A stretch of 54,661 nucleotides of DNA. Origin: CAZICM01 sp964537685 (lineage in GTDB: Bacteria; Myxococcota_A; Polyangia; Polyangiales; Polyangiaceae). Shown here piece by piece: positions 33,185 to 42,550 of this stretch. Under the pieces are notes generated by a model. That model saw only the letters and a list, made by a program, of their open reading frames with translations, was not told the DNA's origin and ran no database searches. A program made the position numbers and the translations under genes. The first letter of the stretch is position 1. Every line of letters starts with the position of its first letter. Where the stretch lies: NCBI GenBank assembly GCA_964537685.1, contig CAZICM010000065.1, positions 1 through 54,661 of the forward strand, written 5' to 3'.

Positions 33185-34639
33185 ATGCGCCATATCGCCG
33201 TCGTCTCCGATATCCATTTATGCACGCTCGATCCCACAAGCGATCTATGGATGCGATACCGCCAGGCATCCCGCAATCCCGATATCTATCTGCGTCCAAT
33301 GCTCGATGCCCTGGCCACCCATATCCACACCCTGTGTGAAACAAGTTCCGAAAACCATGAGCTCACGCTGATCTTCAACGGCGATACCTTCGACTTTGAT
33401 GCGCCTATCGTCGCCCACGGAAAAAGCCGGCACCACGACGAACCAAGAACCCGCGAACATTCTATACAACTCTTAAATGCTATCCTCGACGATCATCCCC
33501 AATGGCTTGAGGGTACCGCTCAACTCATCGCCGATGGGCATACCATTGTTTTTATTGCCGGCAATCACGATGCACAACTCTCTATCCCCGGCGTCTGGGA
33601 AATACTAAAATCGCGCATCCTATCGATCGCCCACATGCTTAGCCCCAATTCAGGCGATATGGAAGGGCGTCTTCAATTCCGCACATGGTTTTATACTACA
33701 CCGGATGGCATTCACATCGAGCACGGTCATCAATACGACCCTTATTGCTCTTTCCATTATCCAACCGCTCCCTTTCATAAACACACCAGCACCGTCCAGC
33801 CCACGCTGGGCTCGCTGGGTGCCCGACTTCTCACGTCCCGCATGGGCTACTTCAATCCGCATGTCGACGAATCCCATGAACGAACCGCAGCTTCCTATGT
33901 TCAACACTGGATTCGCTACTATATAGGTTCCCACCACTCCCTGCTCTTCTCCTGGCTTTTTGGATCGATCCAGGCATTTTTTCACCTGGTAGGTGCCGTC
34001 GATCACGGCGATGAAGCCCGATATCAACAATTCCTGCAAGCCGCATCTCGGGAGACAGGAATGCCTCTCCACATCCTCGCCCAGCATAGCCGCTTATTCT
34101 CTAAACCCATTGAAATCTCCGAGCGCATCCGCATGGCCCGCGAGCTGTGGATTGACAGAGTCGCCTGGTTCTTCTTTTCCTTGCTATGGGCAGTGGCTAT
34201 CGTACTGCTTCTTCCCTGGCCTACGGAGCTTCTCGGTGCCCTCTCATTTGCAGTCTTTGCCCTCTATGAAATCGTTACCCCCAAATGGCCTGCGGCCTAT
34301 CGCTGGAATGCCGTCAGCGAAAAGTCACCTAATGTCGCGGCCATCTATAATGCTAAAGCCATTGTGTTCGGCCATACTCACCATCCCTTTGCCCATATCG
34401 ACAACGGCATTTTCGTGGCCAACTCAGGCTCTCTGTCCTCAATGTATTTTGATGAAGAGTGCATGCAGCCTGTCTTCCCTCAAAAACCGTTGGTATGGAT
34501 TCAAATCGATAACAACCACGCGCTATCGGGAAAACTCATGGGTTTTGATGGCCAACACTTCGCCGAATTCTCACAAGATAGATTAAAACGCCTTCCTTCG
34601 GCCCATAGCCATTATCAACAGCAGCGAAAGCCATCCTAA
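33185..34639 (+). CDS. Calcineurin-like metallophosphoesterase, membrane-associated
   Basis: Protein of 484 residues from ATG 33185; an upstream in-frame extension to 33089 runs through repeats and is rejected. Metal-site motifs in order: SDIH (8-11), NGDTFDFD, AGNHD, EHGHQYD and FGHTHHPF. A two-helix hairpin (WFFFSLLWAVAIVLLLPWPTELLGALSFAVFALYEIV) sits between the GNHD and GHTH halves. Likely a phosphohydrolase of lipid or nucleotide substrates at the membrane; substrate unknown. The 3' end overlaps the opposite-strand MYXO-CTERM gene by 57 bp. Confidence 0.88.
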   Translation: MRHIAVVSDIHLCTLDPTSDLWMRYRQASRNPDIYLRPMLDALATHIHTLCETSSENHELTLIFNGDTFDFDAPIVAHGKSRHHDEPRTREHSIQLLNAILDDHPQWLEGTAQLIADGHTIVFIAGNHDAQLSIPGVWEILKSRILSIAHMLSPNSGDMEGRLQFRTWFYTTPDGIHIEHGHQYDPYCSFHYPTAPFHKHTSTVQPTLGSLGARLLTSRMGYFNPHVDESHERTAASYVQHWIRYYIGSHHSLLFSWLFGSIQAFFHLVGAVDHGDEARYQQFLQAASRETGMPLHILAQHSRLFSKPIEISERIRMARELWIDRVAWFFFSLLWAVAIVLLLPWPTELLGALSFAVFALYEIVTPKWPAAYRWNAVSEKSPNVAAIYNAKAIVFGHTHHPFAHIDNGIFVANSGSLSSMYFDEECMQPVFPQKPLVWIQIDNNHALSGKLMGFDGQHFAEFSQDRLKRLPSAHSHYQQQRKPS

Positions 34640-35608
34640 ACCTGTATTCTTCACTTCCCTCGCAGCCTCACATCCGGCGCAGCCGCCCCGCCCCCGCAGT
34701 CCATCCTGCGCCGAAGGCACGCCCATCGCCTTATCCGCCTCGCGAACGACCCTATCATCCCCCTTCGCCTGCTCCGCCCTGGGCTGCCCACCAGGTTTTG
34801 CCGGAAACACAAGCGAAATCGTCTTCAGCCCCACGGTCTCATATCCCGCCGCATCTTTTACGCGCAAACGAAAATCAAAAGATTGACCCCATTCCTTTTG
34901 ATTATGCCACTCATAAAATCCACGGCCCGTCCTCTCATCAATATTGGGCCTAAATGATAATAGTTCAATCCACTCCGATTGCCCAGCCGCTTTTCCGTCC
35001 AATGCATACAACAAATCATCCGGATTGCTATCCCCATCGTGCGCCAATTCAAATAAAAACCGCGCTGAAATCTCCCATGCAGGCTCCGCTTGACAAGGGC
35101 TGATAGGCGCGGAACCCACAATCACCGATACTTGAGTATCGGCAATTCCATCAAATTGAGGAGCACTTTTATCTACCCAACCCGCCGCCTCATACCGCGC
35201 CAACGTCTCCCAAGGGCCGAGTTTCCCCCCTTCCATAGGCTTTTTTACTTCCACCACGACTGTGCCTCCTTCAAGAGGCCGCCCAGGAATCAATGCAATC
35301 GTTTGACAAGGCACGGGTTTGCAATTTTTGTTTTCTGCAATAACCTTCTGGGAGCTTTCCAGTTCGGCCCCCTTGGCGTTGACCAGTCGAAACTGATGAG
35401 GAGGGCCTCCCTCGATCCCGCCGCAGCTTGGCGCCACTTCGATACGAAAACGGGCATTCGCCGCTATCTTCGAACCGTTGTGGGGATTGCTCATCCACGC
35501 TTCAGGCCCGTAACTCGCACACTCGTCGGACAGGGCGACAGAAGGCGACAGCGCCGCTACCAACATAAAACAAAGCACCAATGTCGATAAGACAAGATCT
35601 TTGGGCAT
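34583..35608 (-). CDS. Secreted protein with MYXO-CTERM-like tail
   Basis: Protein of 341 residues. N-terminal signal peptide (STLVLCFMLVAALSPSVALS). The middle has paired Cys residues and Ig-like beta-sandwich spacing (WMSNPHNGSKIAANARFRIEVAP) but no firm family. The tail has CAGCEAAREVKN, a hydrophobic run LGWLSLLLIMAM and GRRKAF, the layout of myxobacterial C-terminal sorting signals that are cut and lipid-anchored for surface display. Its upstream gap to the next gene is filled with REP-like sequence. Confidence 0.78.
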   Translation of the reverse strand: MPKDLVLSTLVLCFMLVAALSPSVALSDECASYGPEAWMSNPHNGSKIAANARFRIEVAPSCGGIEGGPPHQFRLVNAKGAELESSQKVIAENKNCKPVPCQTIALIPGRPLEGGTVVVEVKKPMEGGKLGPWETLARYEAAGWVDKSAPQFDGIADTQVSVIVGSAPISPCQAEPAWEISARFLFELAHDGDSNPDDLLYALDGKAAGQSEWIELLSFRPNIDERTGRGFYEWHNQKEWGQSFDFRLRVKDAAGYETVGLKTISLVFPAKPGGQPRAEQAKGDDRVVREADKAMGVPSAQDGLRGRGGCAGCEAAREVKNTGLGWLSLLLIMAMGRRKAF

Positions 35609-35610
35609 CC

Positions 35611-35686
35611 AGAGGTGTCAACCACTTACCTAAGGATGTGTCAACTAAGGAGGTGTCGGATAGGTGTCCAGATAGGTGTCAACCAC
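35611..35686. repeat. REP-like repeats between two minus-strand genes
   Basis: The whole space between 35608 and 35687 consists of variants: AGAGGTGTCAACCACTTACC, GGATGTGTCAACTAAGG, AGGTGTCGGATAGGTGTCC and GATAGGTGTCAACCACTTAG. The TCAACCACTT core is identical to the arrays around arsI. Confidence 0.7.
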
Positions 35687-36040
35687 TTAGACCTTCCCCG
35701 ACCGCATCGCCCCCACCCACTCCTGCATTCGATAACCATCCGGTAAAAAAGGCGCGGTCAAACGCTCCTTCTCTTTCTGCCCCGGCTTCGCACCTAAGTC
35801 CACGCCCCGCTTCATCACCTGAAGCACTGAACCCGGCCACCCGAACACCGTCACCGCATCGCCGCCCCACTTCACATCCAGCGTATCGCCGGCCGGCCCC
35901 CTCCCGAGCACTTGCACACTCGTACCGGGCGGAAACGCATATTCCTCACCCCAAGGCTCGAGCCGCAAAGTCACAGGCTTCTTCCTGCGATTGCGAATGG
36001 ATGTCTTTACAGTGGACAGCGGAACTCGTTCATCATGCAT
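35687..36040 (-). CDS. Small protein of unknown function
   Basis: Protein of 117 residues with no recognised family and no signal or membrane segment. The spacing of hydrophobic residues (KKPVTLRLEPWGEEYAFPPGTSVQVLGRGPAGDTLDVKWGGDAVTVFGWPGSVLQVM) suggests a small beta-barrel. It starts 39 bases after the phosphodiesterase-like gene's stop, on the same strand. Confidence 0.55.
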   Translation of the reverse strand: MHDERVPLSTVKTSIRNRRKKPVTLRLEPWGEEYAFPPGTSVQVLGRGPAGDTLDVKWGGDAVTVFGWPGSVLQVMKRGVDLGAKPGQKEKERLTAPFLPDGYRMQEWVGAMRSGKV

Positions 36041-36079
36041 GCTCCGCTTCTCATCACATCTCCAAACGCTGGGCCAAAT

Positions 36080-37351
36080 TTACGGCGTCCCCCGCTTCAC
36101 ATCCTCGCTGCAGAATAGACGAAGCGTCTCACGCAACGCCGGATGAAGCTCACCCCGGTCCAACACTCCTTTGAGATTTACCGCATTCGCCAGCAGATCT
36201 GCGTACACCTCCAAAAACCCAAACCCCTGCTCCGACAACGGACGATACACCGCCTTGTGCAAAAGAAGCCGATCCATCAGCGCGATCTTCTCTCTCAAAA
36301 TCGGTCCCCAAAGACCTTCCGCATTGGGCACAGGCGACAACTTATGCTCAAGCAAATACCGAAAAAACCCTTGCTCACTCTTAAACCACTCCTCGAGATC
36401 CCGAATGATGCGCGAGTCCTCCGCAAGCAGCACCGTCAGCGCATCCTCCTTGCGCATACGCTCCTGATCACCCACCGGCAACTTGTCGATCTGCGCGCGC
36501 AACCCCTTGGATTCCGCAGCGATCTCAGCAATACGCCGCTTCCAAAAAGGGATCTTCTCCTTCAGCACAGGCACCCCAACATGCGTCAACCAGTCCACCG
36601 AAGGCAACACACAACCCATCACATCCGCGAGCGTCAGCTTTCGCTCAAAATCATTGGAGGGCACAACCCGCTGCCTACCCGGCCGACTATAAAACGTCGT
36701 CGCGCGAATGCCCGCCATGCTCTCTAAAATCAGCGCGGGCGGCAAACCAAGCTCCACCCCGATATTGCCCACGTATTTTTCCGCCACTTCTTCGTGCGTC
36801 AGATGAGCGGGCGTTCCATCTGGATACAGCCTATCTGTGCCGCCCGAATGACCGAAATCGTGCCCCAGCGCCGCCAACAGATCGCGCACCAGCACCCGCG
36901 GAGAAACCCCTTCTGATTGCAGCACCGCAAGCACATCCAGCACGACCGCATGCAAAGCCTCAATCGTTGGATAAAGATGAAGCGGCGCTGTCCTCACAAA
37001 ATCCGGCATCGGCTTTTCCGCAGGCCATTCCAGACACAGAAGACGCAACAGAACTTCTGCATTGTGCGCCGGCGTATGAAACGCATTATCGATGCGGAGC
37101 ATCCGCTCCACCCTCACCGCGCGGCCGTGCATCATGCGCATCATCTCAGCCATTGCCGCAAGCGACATCGAGAAATGCCCAGCCGCCTCGAGGTCGACAC
37201 CTTCCCGGCGAATCAACCGCAACAGCTTAGGCGACCAAATTGGCCAAGCGTTAACGCTAATACGCTCTTCGACAAAACGCCGTAGCGCACCTTCATCCCC
37301 ACATGCCTGCGCTGGCAGTGCTGTGCTGTTAAGGTCGCCGCTCTTCATCAT
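36080..37351 (-). CDS. Class I cyclic nucleotide phosphodiesterase-like HD protein
   Basis: Protein of 423 residues. The HD-type metal motifs resemble class I 3',5'-cyclic nucleotide phosphodiesterases: NAFHTPAHNAEVL (89-101; the family has YHNxxHAxDV), ALGHDFGHSGGTDRLY (161-176) and a later Asp in TLADVMG. A charged helical stretch follows (WKRRIAEIAAESKGLRAQIDK). It could hydrolyse cAMP or cGMP. The dual cNMP-binding redox protein is in the same window but far away, so a link is only a possibility. The start carries two adjacent ATGs with a weak ribosome site. Confidence 0.72.
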   Translation of the reverse strand: MMKSGDLNSTALPAQACGDEGALRRFVEERISVNAWPIWSPKLLRLIRREGVDLEAAGHFSMSLAAMAEMMRMMHGRAVRVERMLRIDNAFHTPAHNAEVLLRLLCLEWPAEKPMPDFVRTAPLHLYPTIEALHAVVLDVLAVLQSEGVSPRVLVRDLLAALGHDFGHSGGTDRLYPDGTPAHLTHEEVAEKYVGNIGVELGLPPALILESMAGIRATTFYSRPGRQRVVPSNDFERKLTLADVMGCVLPSVDWLTHVGVPVLKEKIPFWKRRIAEIAAESKGLRAQIDKLPVGDQERMRKEDALTVLLAEDSRIIRDLEEWFKSEQGFFRYLLEHKLSPVPNAEGLWGPILREKIALMDRLLLHKAVYRPLSEQGFGFLEVYADLLANAVNLKGVLDRGELHPALRETLRLFCSEDVKRGTP

Positions 37352-37451
37352 CCCGAAGCATCAAGACAGCGCTTGTTTTGCAAACTCGCCGCCTATCTAT
37401 ACCAGAGCCTTTGCCGGTCGATCCTATTGAATCCATTCGAATGCATTTCGA

Positions 37452-38576
37452 TCAATCATCACAGGCGTAATGCTGATAACTCACGCCCGACTCTGAACGC
37501 ACGGCATACACGACGCCGCCCTGGTCAAGCACCACCAAATCCCTAAAGCTTTCCTCGGGCATCGAATTGACGGGCAATACCGACGTACCTACAGGCGTAC
37601 CTTTTTCGGGCTCCAGGCAAATTAAGAACACAACTTGATCGTTAGGCGCCCGCTCCACCTGAGCAGCGAAATAAATCATCCCACTCAAATCCGAATCGAG
37701 CAGCAAAATCGTTTGAATGAGCGCATCCATCTTTAGTTCTCGCGTAAACTTATGCTGCAGCGAGGCTCTATCGATTGACGCCACATACGCCCTTCCCAAC
37801 GCCGCATCGATCAGCCCTGCATTGATATAAGAAAGCCCATCGCGCGTTGGGCGCCCAGGAATCTCCGTACGCTCCTCCGCCGGCTTGCCAGACGTATCGC
37901 CAATTTTCACCAGAGGGCCATGCTCTTTTTCGGCATACACATCATTCCCGTCAACAAACACACCTGTCACCAGCCCTGCCTGATCAATATCCCCTTCCCC
38001 ATTGGGTCCCGCCTTACCCACCAATGGCAAATCCCCGATCAGTGCCCCAGAGTCGTCGTACATCGACACACTCTTCGCGGAAAAACGATCCAACACCGCT
38101 ACTTTTCCATCAGCAGCCACGGCAATATCCTGAGACGCCTCTGAGCCAATTGAAAACGCCACCTCTGCCTTCCCATCTGGTCCGTGCCGAACCACCCTGG
38201 CATTCACTTGATCCAACACAAACACACGGCCTTTTTTATCGGCCGCAAAGCTCATCGGCCCTTCAGGATTGCCTTCCTCAGGTCGATTTCGACCTACCTG
38301 GTCAATTGATTGACCACCCCAGGGGGAAGAAAAGACCACCCCCCCATGAGGAAGTGCCAACCACTTCGGGGTTCCAACGGAAGGAGCGGGCGGAGCGCTC
38401 GAAATGGCCGCAACTCTCTTTGATCGAAGAGCATTGGCAACATCAACCGCCTTCTTGTCCTGAGATTTTGCGGCTTCCGGAACAACCAGGGAAGTCCTTG
38501 AACAGGATTTATAACCAATTCCAAGTGCCAGAGCCCCCGCAGCCGCTACCGCTAGAACCACACTTTGCCTACGCAT
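37452..38576 (-). CDS. Membrane-anchored beta-propeller-like protein
   Basis: Protein of 374 residues from MRRQSVVL at 38576, preceded by GAGAGG; the longer frame from 38621 lacks support. One N-terminal hydrophobic segment (VVLAVAAAGALALGIGYKSC) works as an anchor or signal. The rest has NHL/6-bladed-propeller repeats (MSFAADKKGRVFVLDQVNARVVRHGPDGK, DIAVAADGKVAVLDRFSAKSVSMYDDSG). Ligand unknown. Part of its coding sequence near 38340-38360 is similar to the REP-like core. Confidence 0.7.
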   Translation of the reverse strand: MRRQSVVLAVAAAGALALGIGYKSCSRTSLVVPEAAKSQDKKAVDVANALRSKRVAAISSAPPAPSVGTPKWLALPHGGVVFSSPWGGQSIDQVGRNRPEEGNPEGPMSFAADKKGRVFVLDQVNARVVRHGPDGKAEVAFSIGSEASQDIAVAADGKVAVLDRFSAKSVSMYDDSGALIGDLPLVGKAGPNGEGDIDQAGLVTGVFVDGNDVYAEKEHGPLVKIGDTSGKPAEERTEIPGRPTRDGLSYINAGLIDAALGRAYVASIDRASLQHKFTRELKMDALIQTILLLDSDLSGMIYFAAQVERAPNDQVVFLICLEPEKGTPVGTSVLPVNSMPEESFRDLVVLDQGGVVYAVRSESGVSYQHYACDD

Positions 38577-38661
38577 CCGAAAACCACCTCTCTTCCAAAT
38601 CCCGACAAATGGGTTTGGCATAACCCATGCTTCATTTCAAAAGCAATAAGAGGTCCACACC

Positions 38662-39552
38662 ATGAATACCAACAACGGCCGCCGATTCTCCTTTATCTTC
38701 GCCCTGAGCGCCATCTGTATCAGCGCCTTCGCTACAACGCTGCCCGCTTGCATGTCCGCATCGGGCACGGTCGACTCTGAAGAGCTTGTTGGAGCGCCGG
38801 AAGACACCAATGAAACAGGCAATGCCGTATCGGGTTCATTTCCCGTTGGCTCGACGCTCAAGTCGACAACCAACGTCAACCTACGCAAAGGCCCATCGAC
38901 CAATGACGCGATCCTGCATGTGGTTCCCTCGGGTTCAAGCGTCACCCTAATGTCTGACGCGCCACAAAATGGTTTTTACAAGGTCAAGCACAACGGCACC
39001 ATTGGATGGTCATTTGGCAAATACTATGTGGTGGTTGATACGGGCAGCCCAACACCGAGCGATCCCACCAGCTCGGACGCGCAGACCCAAGCAGTGGAGC
39101 GGGCAAAGCAGGGTGTTGGCTTCTCGTATTGGTGGGGACATGGCCGCTGGTTACCTGAGGGCCCGACGGCGGCAACGAAGGGCTCATGTTCAGGAAGTTG
39201 CCCAGACTGCACACATTCCGGTTCCTATGGTGCAGATTGCTCGGGCTACGTTGCTAAAATTTGGCAAGTTCCGAGCAGCAACAATGATATCAAAACGGAT
39301 TCCCATCCCTATAGCACGGCAAATTTTGTGAAAGATTCGGCGCTATGGTCGACGGTATCGCGTGCGGAATTAAAGAAAGCGGACGCGCTGGTATACAATA
39401 CCAATGGCGCGGGTCATATCATCCTGTTTGAACAGGGCGATGGATGGGGTAGCATGTACGCCTATGAGTGCAAAGGCTGCGCTGCGGGCTGCGTGTACGG
39501 GATCCGGACGGCCTCGGATTCGTATAAGGGGATTCGCAAGACGGGCTGGTAG
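38662..39552 (+). CDS. SH3b-NlpC/P60 lipoprotein, putative peptidoglycan hydrolase
   Basis: Protein of 296 residues. Signal with lipobox LPAC (Cys30). An SH3b domain at ~60-125 (NVNLRKGPSTNDAILHVVPSGSSVTL...GWSFGKYY) precedes a papain-like NlpC/P60 domain with Cys193 in GADCSGYV and His252 in GAGHIILFE. Such enzymes cut D-Glu-meso-Dap or nearby stem-peptide bonds. An additional Cys-rich insert (CSGSCPDC, CKGCAAGC) probably forms disulfides outside the cytoplasm. Confidence 0.87.
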   Translation: MNTNNGRRFSFIFALSAICISAFATTLPACMSASGTVDSEELVGAPEDTNETGNAVSGSFPVGSTLKSTTNVNLRKGPSTNDAILHVVPSGSSVTLMSDAPQNGFYKVKHNGTIGWSFGKYYVVVDTGSPTPSDPTSSDAQTQAVERAKQGVGFSYWWGHGRWLPEGPTAATKGSCSGSCPDCTHSGSYGADCSGYVAKIWQVPSSNNDIKTDSHPYSTANFVKDSALWSTVSRAELKKADALVYNTNGAGHIILFEQGDGWGSMYAYECKGCAAGCVYGIRTASDSYKGIRKTGW

Positions 39553-39573
39553 ATGATTTTGCCCGGGGATTGG

Positions 39574-39591
39574 GTGTCAACCACTTCTTTT
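39574..39591. repeat. Single REP-like unit after the NlpC/P60 gene
   Basis: GGGTGTCAACCACTTCTT lies 22 bases after the stop codon and marks the border where the truncated IS remnant begins. Confidence 0.6.
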
Positions 39592-39611
39592 GTGAGCCCA
39601 TCCGAAGATAG

Positions 39612-41019
39612 CACAAGCCCAGCCTCGACGGCCGCGCCTATTACCCCAACGATATGCTGCTACGCGTATGGCTCTATGGCTGGATGGAGCGCATCCGCAG
39701 CCCCCGCCGCCTAGAAAAAGCCTGTATGCGTGATATCGGGTTCGTGTTTTTAACCTGCAATCATCACCCCGATCACAATACGTTATGGCGTTTCTTCAAT
39801 AACAACAAGCAGCCGCTTAAAGCCCTATTTAAGCAGGTTGTACTCGTGGCATGCAAGGCAAAACTGGTTGGATTTGTGCTGCATGCGCTCGATGGCACGA
39901 AGATCACAGCGGCCAGTTCGACTGCGACAGCATGGCATCAAGAAAAGCTTGAAGCGCAAATTCAGCGAGTTGATGCGATTATCAATGAATATATGGTGAG
40001 CGTTGAGCAAGTGGGCGAGTCTGAGGAAAGTAGCTATGCAATGCCCGCGGCGATGCAGAATGCACAGGCGCGCAAGCAACAGATTGCGGAGGCTCTTCGG
40101 GCTTTAGAACAAGCGAAAACCGAGCATCTGCATCCGAATGAGCCCGATACGCGGATGGCAAGCTGCTAAAAATACAGGGAAAATAGCGGACGAGACGGTG
40201 GCTGACGCGGGATACTGCAGCGGGGAGCAGTTGGATACGGCGGCGCGAAGGCATCTGCCGGTGTTGGTGACGTTGCATAGCAATTCGCCGCGTGGCGGTG
40301 AATTTCGAAAGGAGAATTTTATTTATGATGAGGAAAAGGATGTGTATATTTGCCCATTAGGGAAAGAGCTTCGTTATCAGCGGACGAAGATAGCAGGTAA
40401 AAAGAAGCAGCCTATCAGCGTGCGATCTTATCGCTGTTATGAGCGGCAATGTCCACGGAAAGCAGAGTGTTCGAGCGATCCGAAGGGCCGGACGATATTG
40501 CGTATGCCTCATAACGCTGCGATAGAACGGCAGAGGAATGTGTATATTTGCCCATTAGGGAAAGAGCTTCGTTATCAGCGGACGAAGATAGCNNNNNNNN
40601 NNNNNNNNNNNNNNNNNNNNNNNNNNNNNNNNNNNNNNNNNNNNNNNNNNNNNNNNNNNNNNNNNNNNNNNNNNNNNNNNNNNNNNNNNNNNTATCGCTG
40701 TTATGAGCGGCAATGTCCACGGAAAGCAGAGTGTTCGAGCGATCCGAGGGGCCGGACGATATTGCGTATGCCTCATAACGCTGCGATAGAACGGCAGAGG
40801 AAAAAGCAGCAAGAGCCTGAGAAAAAGCAAGCTTTGCGTAAGCGTAAAGCGATTGTCGAGCATGTATTTGGGATAATCAAGCAATTGGATGGGTTTAGGA
40901 GGTTTACGGTGCGGGGTTTGGAGGGAGTGCGAGCTCAGTGGGCGTTGGTGTGTACAGCGGTGAATTTGCGTAAGTTGTATGCATTTTGGTGCGCCCGCAA
41001 GCTGGTTTTGATGGGTTGA
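39612..41019 (+). pseudogene. IS1182-family transposase remnant, truncated and gapped
   Basis: Two frames together resemble an IS1182-type transposase. The first (39612-40169) starts mid-domain with GRAYYPNDMLLRVWLYGWMERIRSPRRLEKA, so the N-terminus is missing. It stops at 40169, and the second (from 40138) resumes at NTGKIADETVADAGYCSGEQL. The central catalytic segment is therefore deleted as well as frameshifted. The C-terminal part has ICPLGKELRYQRTKI, YRCYERQCPRKAECS and VEHVFGIIKQLDGFRRFTVRG. A 100-N gap sits inside it and a stretch of about 190 bp is present on both sides of the gap. It cannot encode an active enzyme as written. Confidence 0.85.
40593..40692. other. Assembly gap (100 N)
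   Basis: Exactly 100 N. Sequence at 40342-40396 recurs just left of the gap (from 40539), and sequence from 40431 recurs just right of it (from 40693), with at least one base difference (AAGGG versus GAGGG). This suggests two near-identical IS copies collapsed or scaffolded together rather than a real in-place duplication. Confidence 0.95.
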
Positions 41020-41099
41020 GGGGGCATCCCCGTGGGGGTTTGGGGCCTGTTTACTCGGGCGCTTGGTTTTGGGGGCGGGGCGTTTTGAGACGGGCTCTT

Positions 41100-41196
41100 C
41101 TTTTAGTCAACCTGGGCCAACTGGGGGCCAACCGCCAGGGGGCCGCCAGGGGGCCAACCAGGGGGCCGCCAGGGGGCCAACCACTTCCTTTTACTT
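41100..41196. repeat. GGGGGCCAACC repeat array
   Basis: Tandem units of GCCAGGGGGCCAACC and GCCAGGGGGCCGCC end in CCAACCACTTCC. The end of the array shares the CAACCACTTCC core with the REP-like units, but the left part is a different G/C-rich version. The array lies between the IS remnant and the RAYT-like gene. Confidence 0.7.
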
Positions 41197-41292
41197 CCTT
41201 TAAGATAGCGTCATCACCGCCTGATGATCGACCTCTCCAACTTTTTTCTCTCTAACACGCAACTTCTCCTCACGCCAACACGATAAATAGAC

Positions 41293-42468
41293 ATGAGGCG
41301 ACCGCGTTGCATCCTCCCCAGCGAAGTATATTTCGTTACAGTTCGCACCGTCGACGAACAATTTGCCCTCAGCCCGCACGCCTGCCCCGGTGCATGGCGC
41401 ATGGTCTCCCCTGGCATTCACCTCGATCAAGAAACACGCCTCAGCATGGCTCATCGCGGCCAGGCATGCGTACGGCAAACGGAAGAACTCGCGAAACAAA
41501 TCGCCTATGCAGAGCAACATAAAAAACCACTCCCTCGGGTCAACTATGCCACGTTTACCGATTGCATTCCAAATATCATTGGAAGCTGGCTGGCCCGCGG
41601 GATCCAACACTTCCAGATTAAACTATACGGTTTCGTCACGATGAGCAATCATGTGCACATGCTCATCCAAGCGCCCCACGGAAATTTCACGGAATTCATG
41701 GCCTATTTTAACGGGCAAGTAGGTCGGGAAGTGAATCGATTTTTGGGCCGCCGACATCAATTATGGGCACGGCGCTATGCGGCGGCTCAAGTTCTCGATG
41801 CACCTGCCGAGCTTGAGCGACTCCTCTACATTCTAACTAATCCACAGAAAGCAGGGATTGCCAATACGATCGAGCAATGGTCAGGACTATCGAGCGCGAC
41901 TTTTTTGCTGAAGAATCAGCGGCAGCGTTTTCTATGTTTTGACCGTACGCGCTGGTATAACGCAGGTCAGCCCGATGATATTGGGCCGTATTTGTCGACG
42001 GTTGAGCTGGAGCATGATGTATTGCCGCACCTTCGAAAGCATACTGTGAAAGAGCGGCAAGCGCGGCTGAAGCAGATGCTGCAAGAACGGGAGCGAGCAA
42101 TAGCAAATGCAAATGTTCGGCATGATCGAGATGATTCGATTCAGCGAGCACAACATTGTGCAAAGGAAACATTCATAGTACCGACGGATCGGCCGGCTTC
42201 TCCGAAGCGTTCGCCTCAGCCGTTGTGTCATACGACATCGTTGGCACTGTTTAAAGTCTTTGCGCGGTGGTTTAGGTTATTTGTGCATGCGTGCAGAAGA
42301 AGTAGCCAGGCGTATATACGGGGCGATGTAGGGGTTGAGTTTCCACATGGGGCGTTCGCGCCATCAAAATATCCTCGGGCAAGGTACCCGAAGGAGCCAG
42401 ATACGAGTGGGATTCCGCATTTGACTCGGATGAATTTGCAGCGGGCGAGCATGGTGTTGACATCTTGA
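41293..42468 (+). CDS. RAYT-like Y1 (HUH) transposase, long form
   Basis: Protein of 391 residues. HUH motif NHVHMLI (His120, His122), a candidate catalytic Tyr138 in AYFNGQVGREVNRFLGRRHQLWARRY, and YILTNPQKAGI match REP-associated tyrosine transposases/IS200-like domestic enzymes. It is longer than most RAYTs because of an insert at ~31-105 and a basic C-terminal extension (after ~200). No IS ends were identified around it. RAYTs move or maintain REP hairpins carrying a GTAG foot, and such repeats are clustered within 10 kb here. Confidence 0.82.
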   Translation: MRRPRCILPSEVYFVTVRTVDEQFALSPHACPGAWRMVSPGIHLDQETRLSMAHRGQACVRQTEELAKQIAYAEQHKKPLPRVNYATFTDCIPNIIGSWLARGIQHFQIKLYGFVTMSNHVHMLIQAPHGNFTEFMAYFNGQVGREVNRFLGRRHQLWARRYAAAQVLDAPAELERLLYILTNPQKAGIANTIEQWSGLSSATFLLKNQRQRFLCFDRTRWYNAGQPDDIGPYLSTVELEHDVLPHLRKHTVKERQARLKQMLQERERAIANANVRHDRDDSIQRAQHCAKETFIVPTDRPASPKRSPQPLCHTTSLALFKVFARWFRLFVHACRRSSQAYIRGDVGVEFPHGAFAPSKYPRARYPKEPDTSGIPHLTRMNLQRASMVLTS

Positions 42469-42550
42469 GGGAAGCCCTGAAAGACACATCGTTAAACTCT
42501 TTGATTTAACTCATTCATCTGGATTCTTTGATTCAACAGGAAACCTCTAA

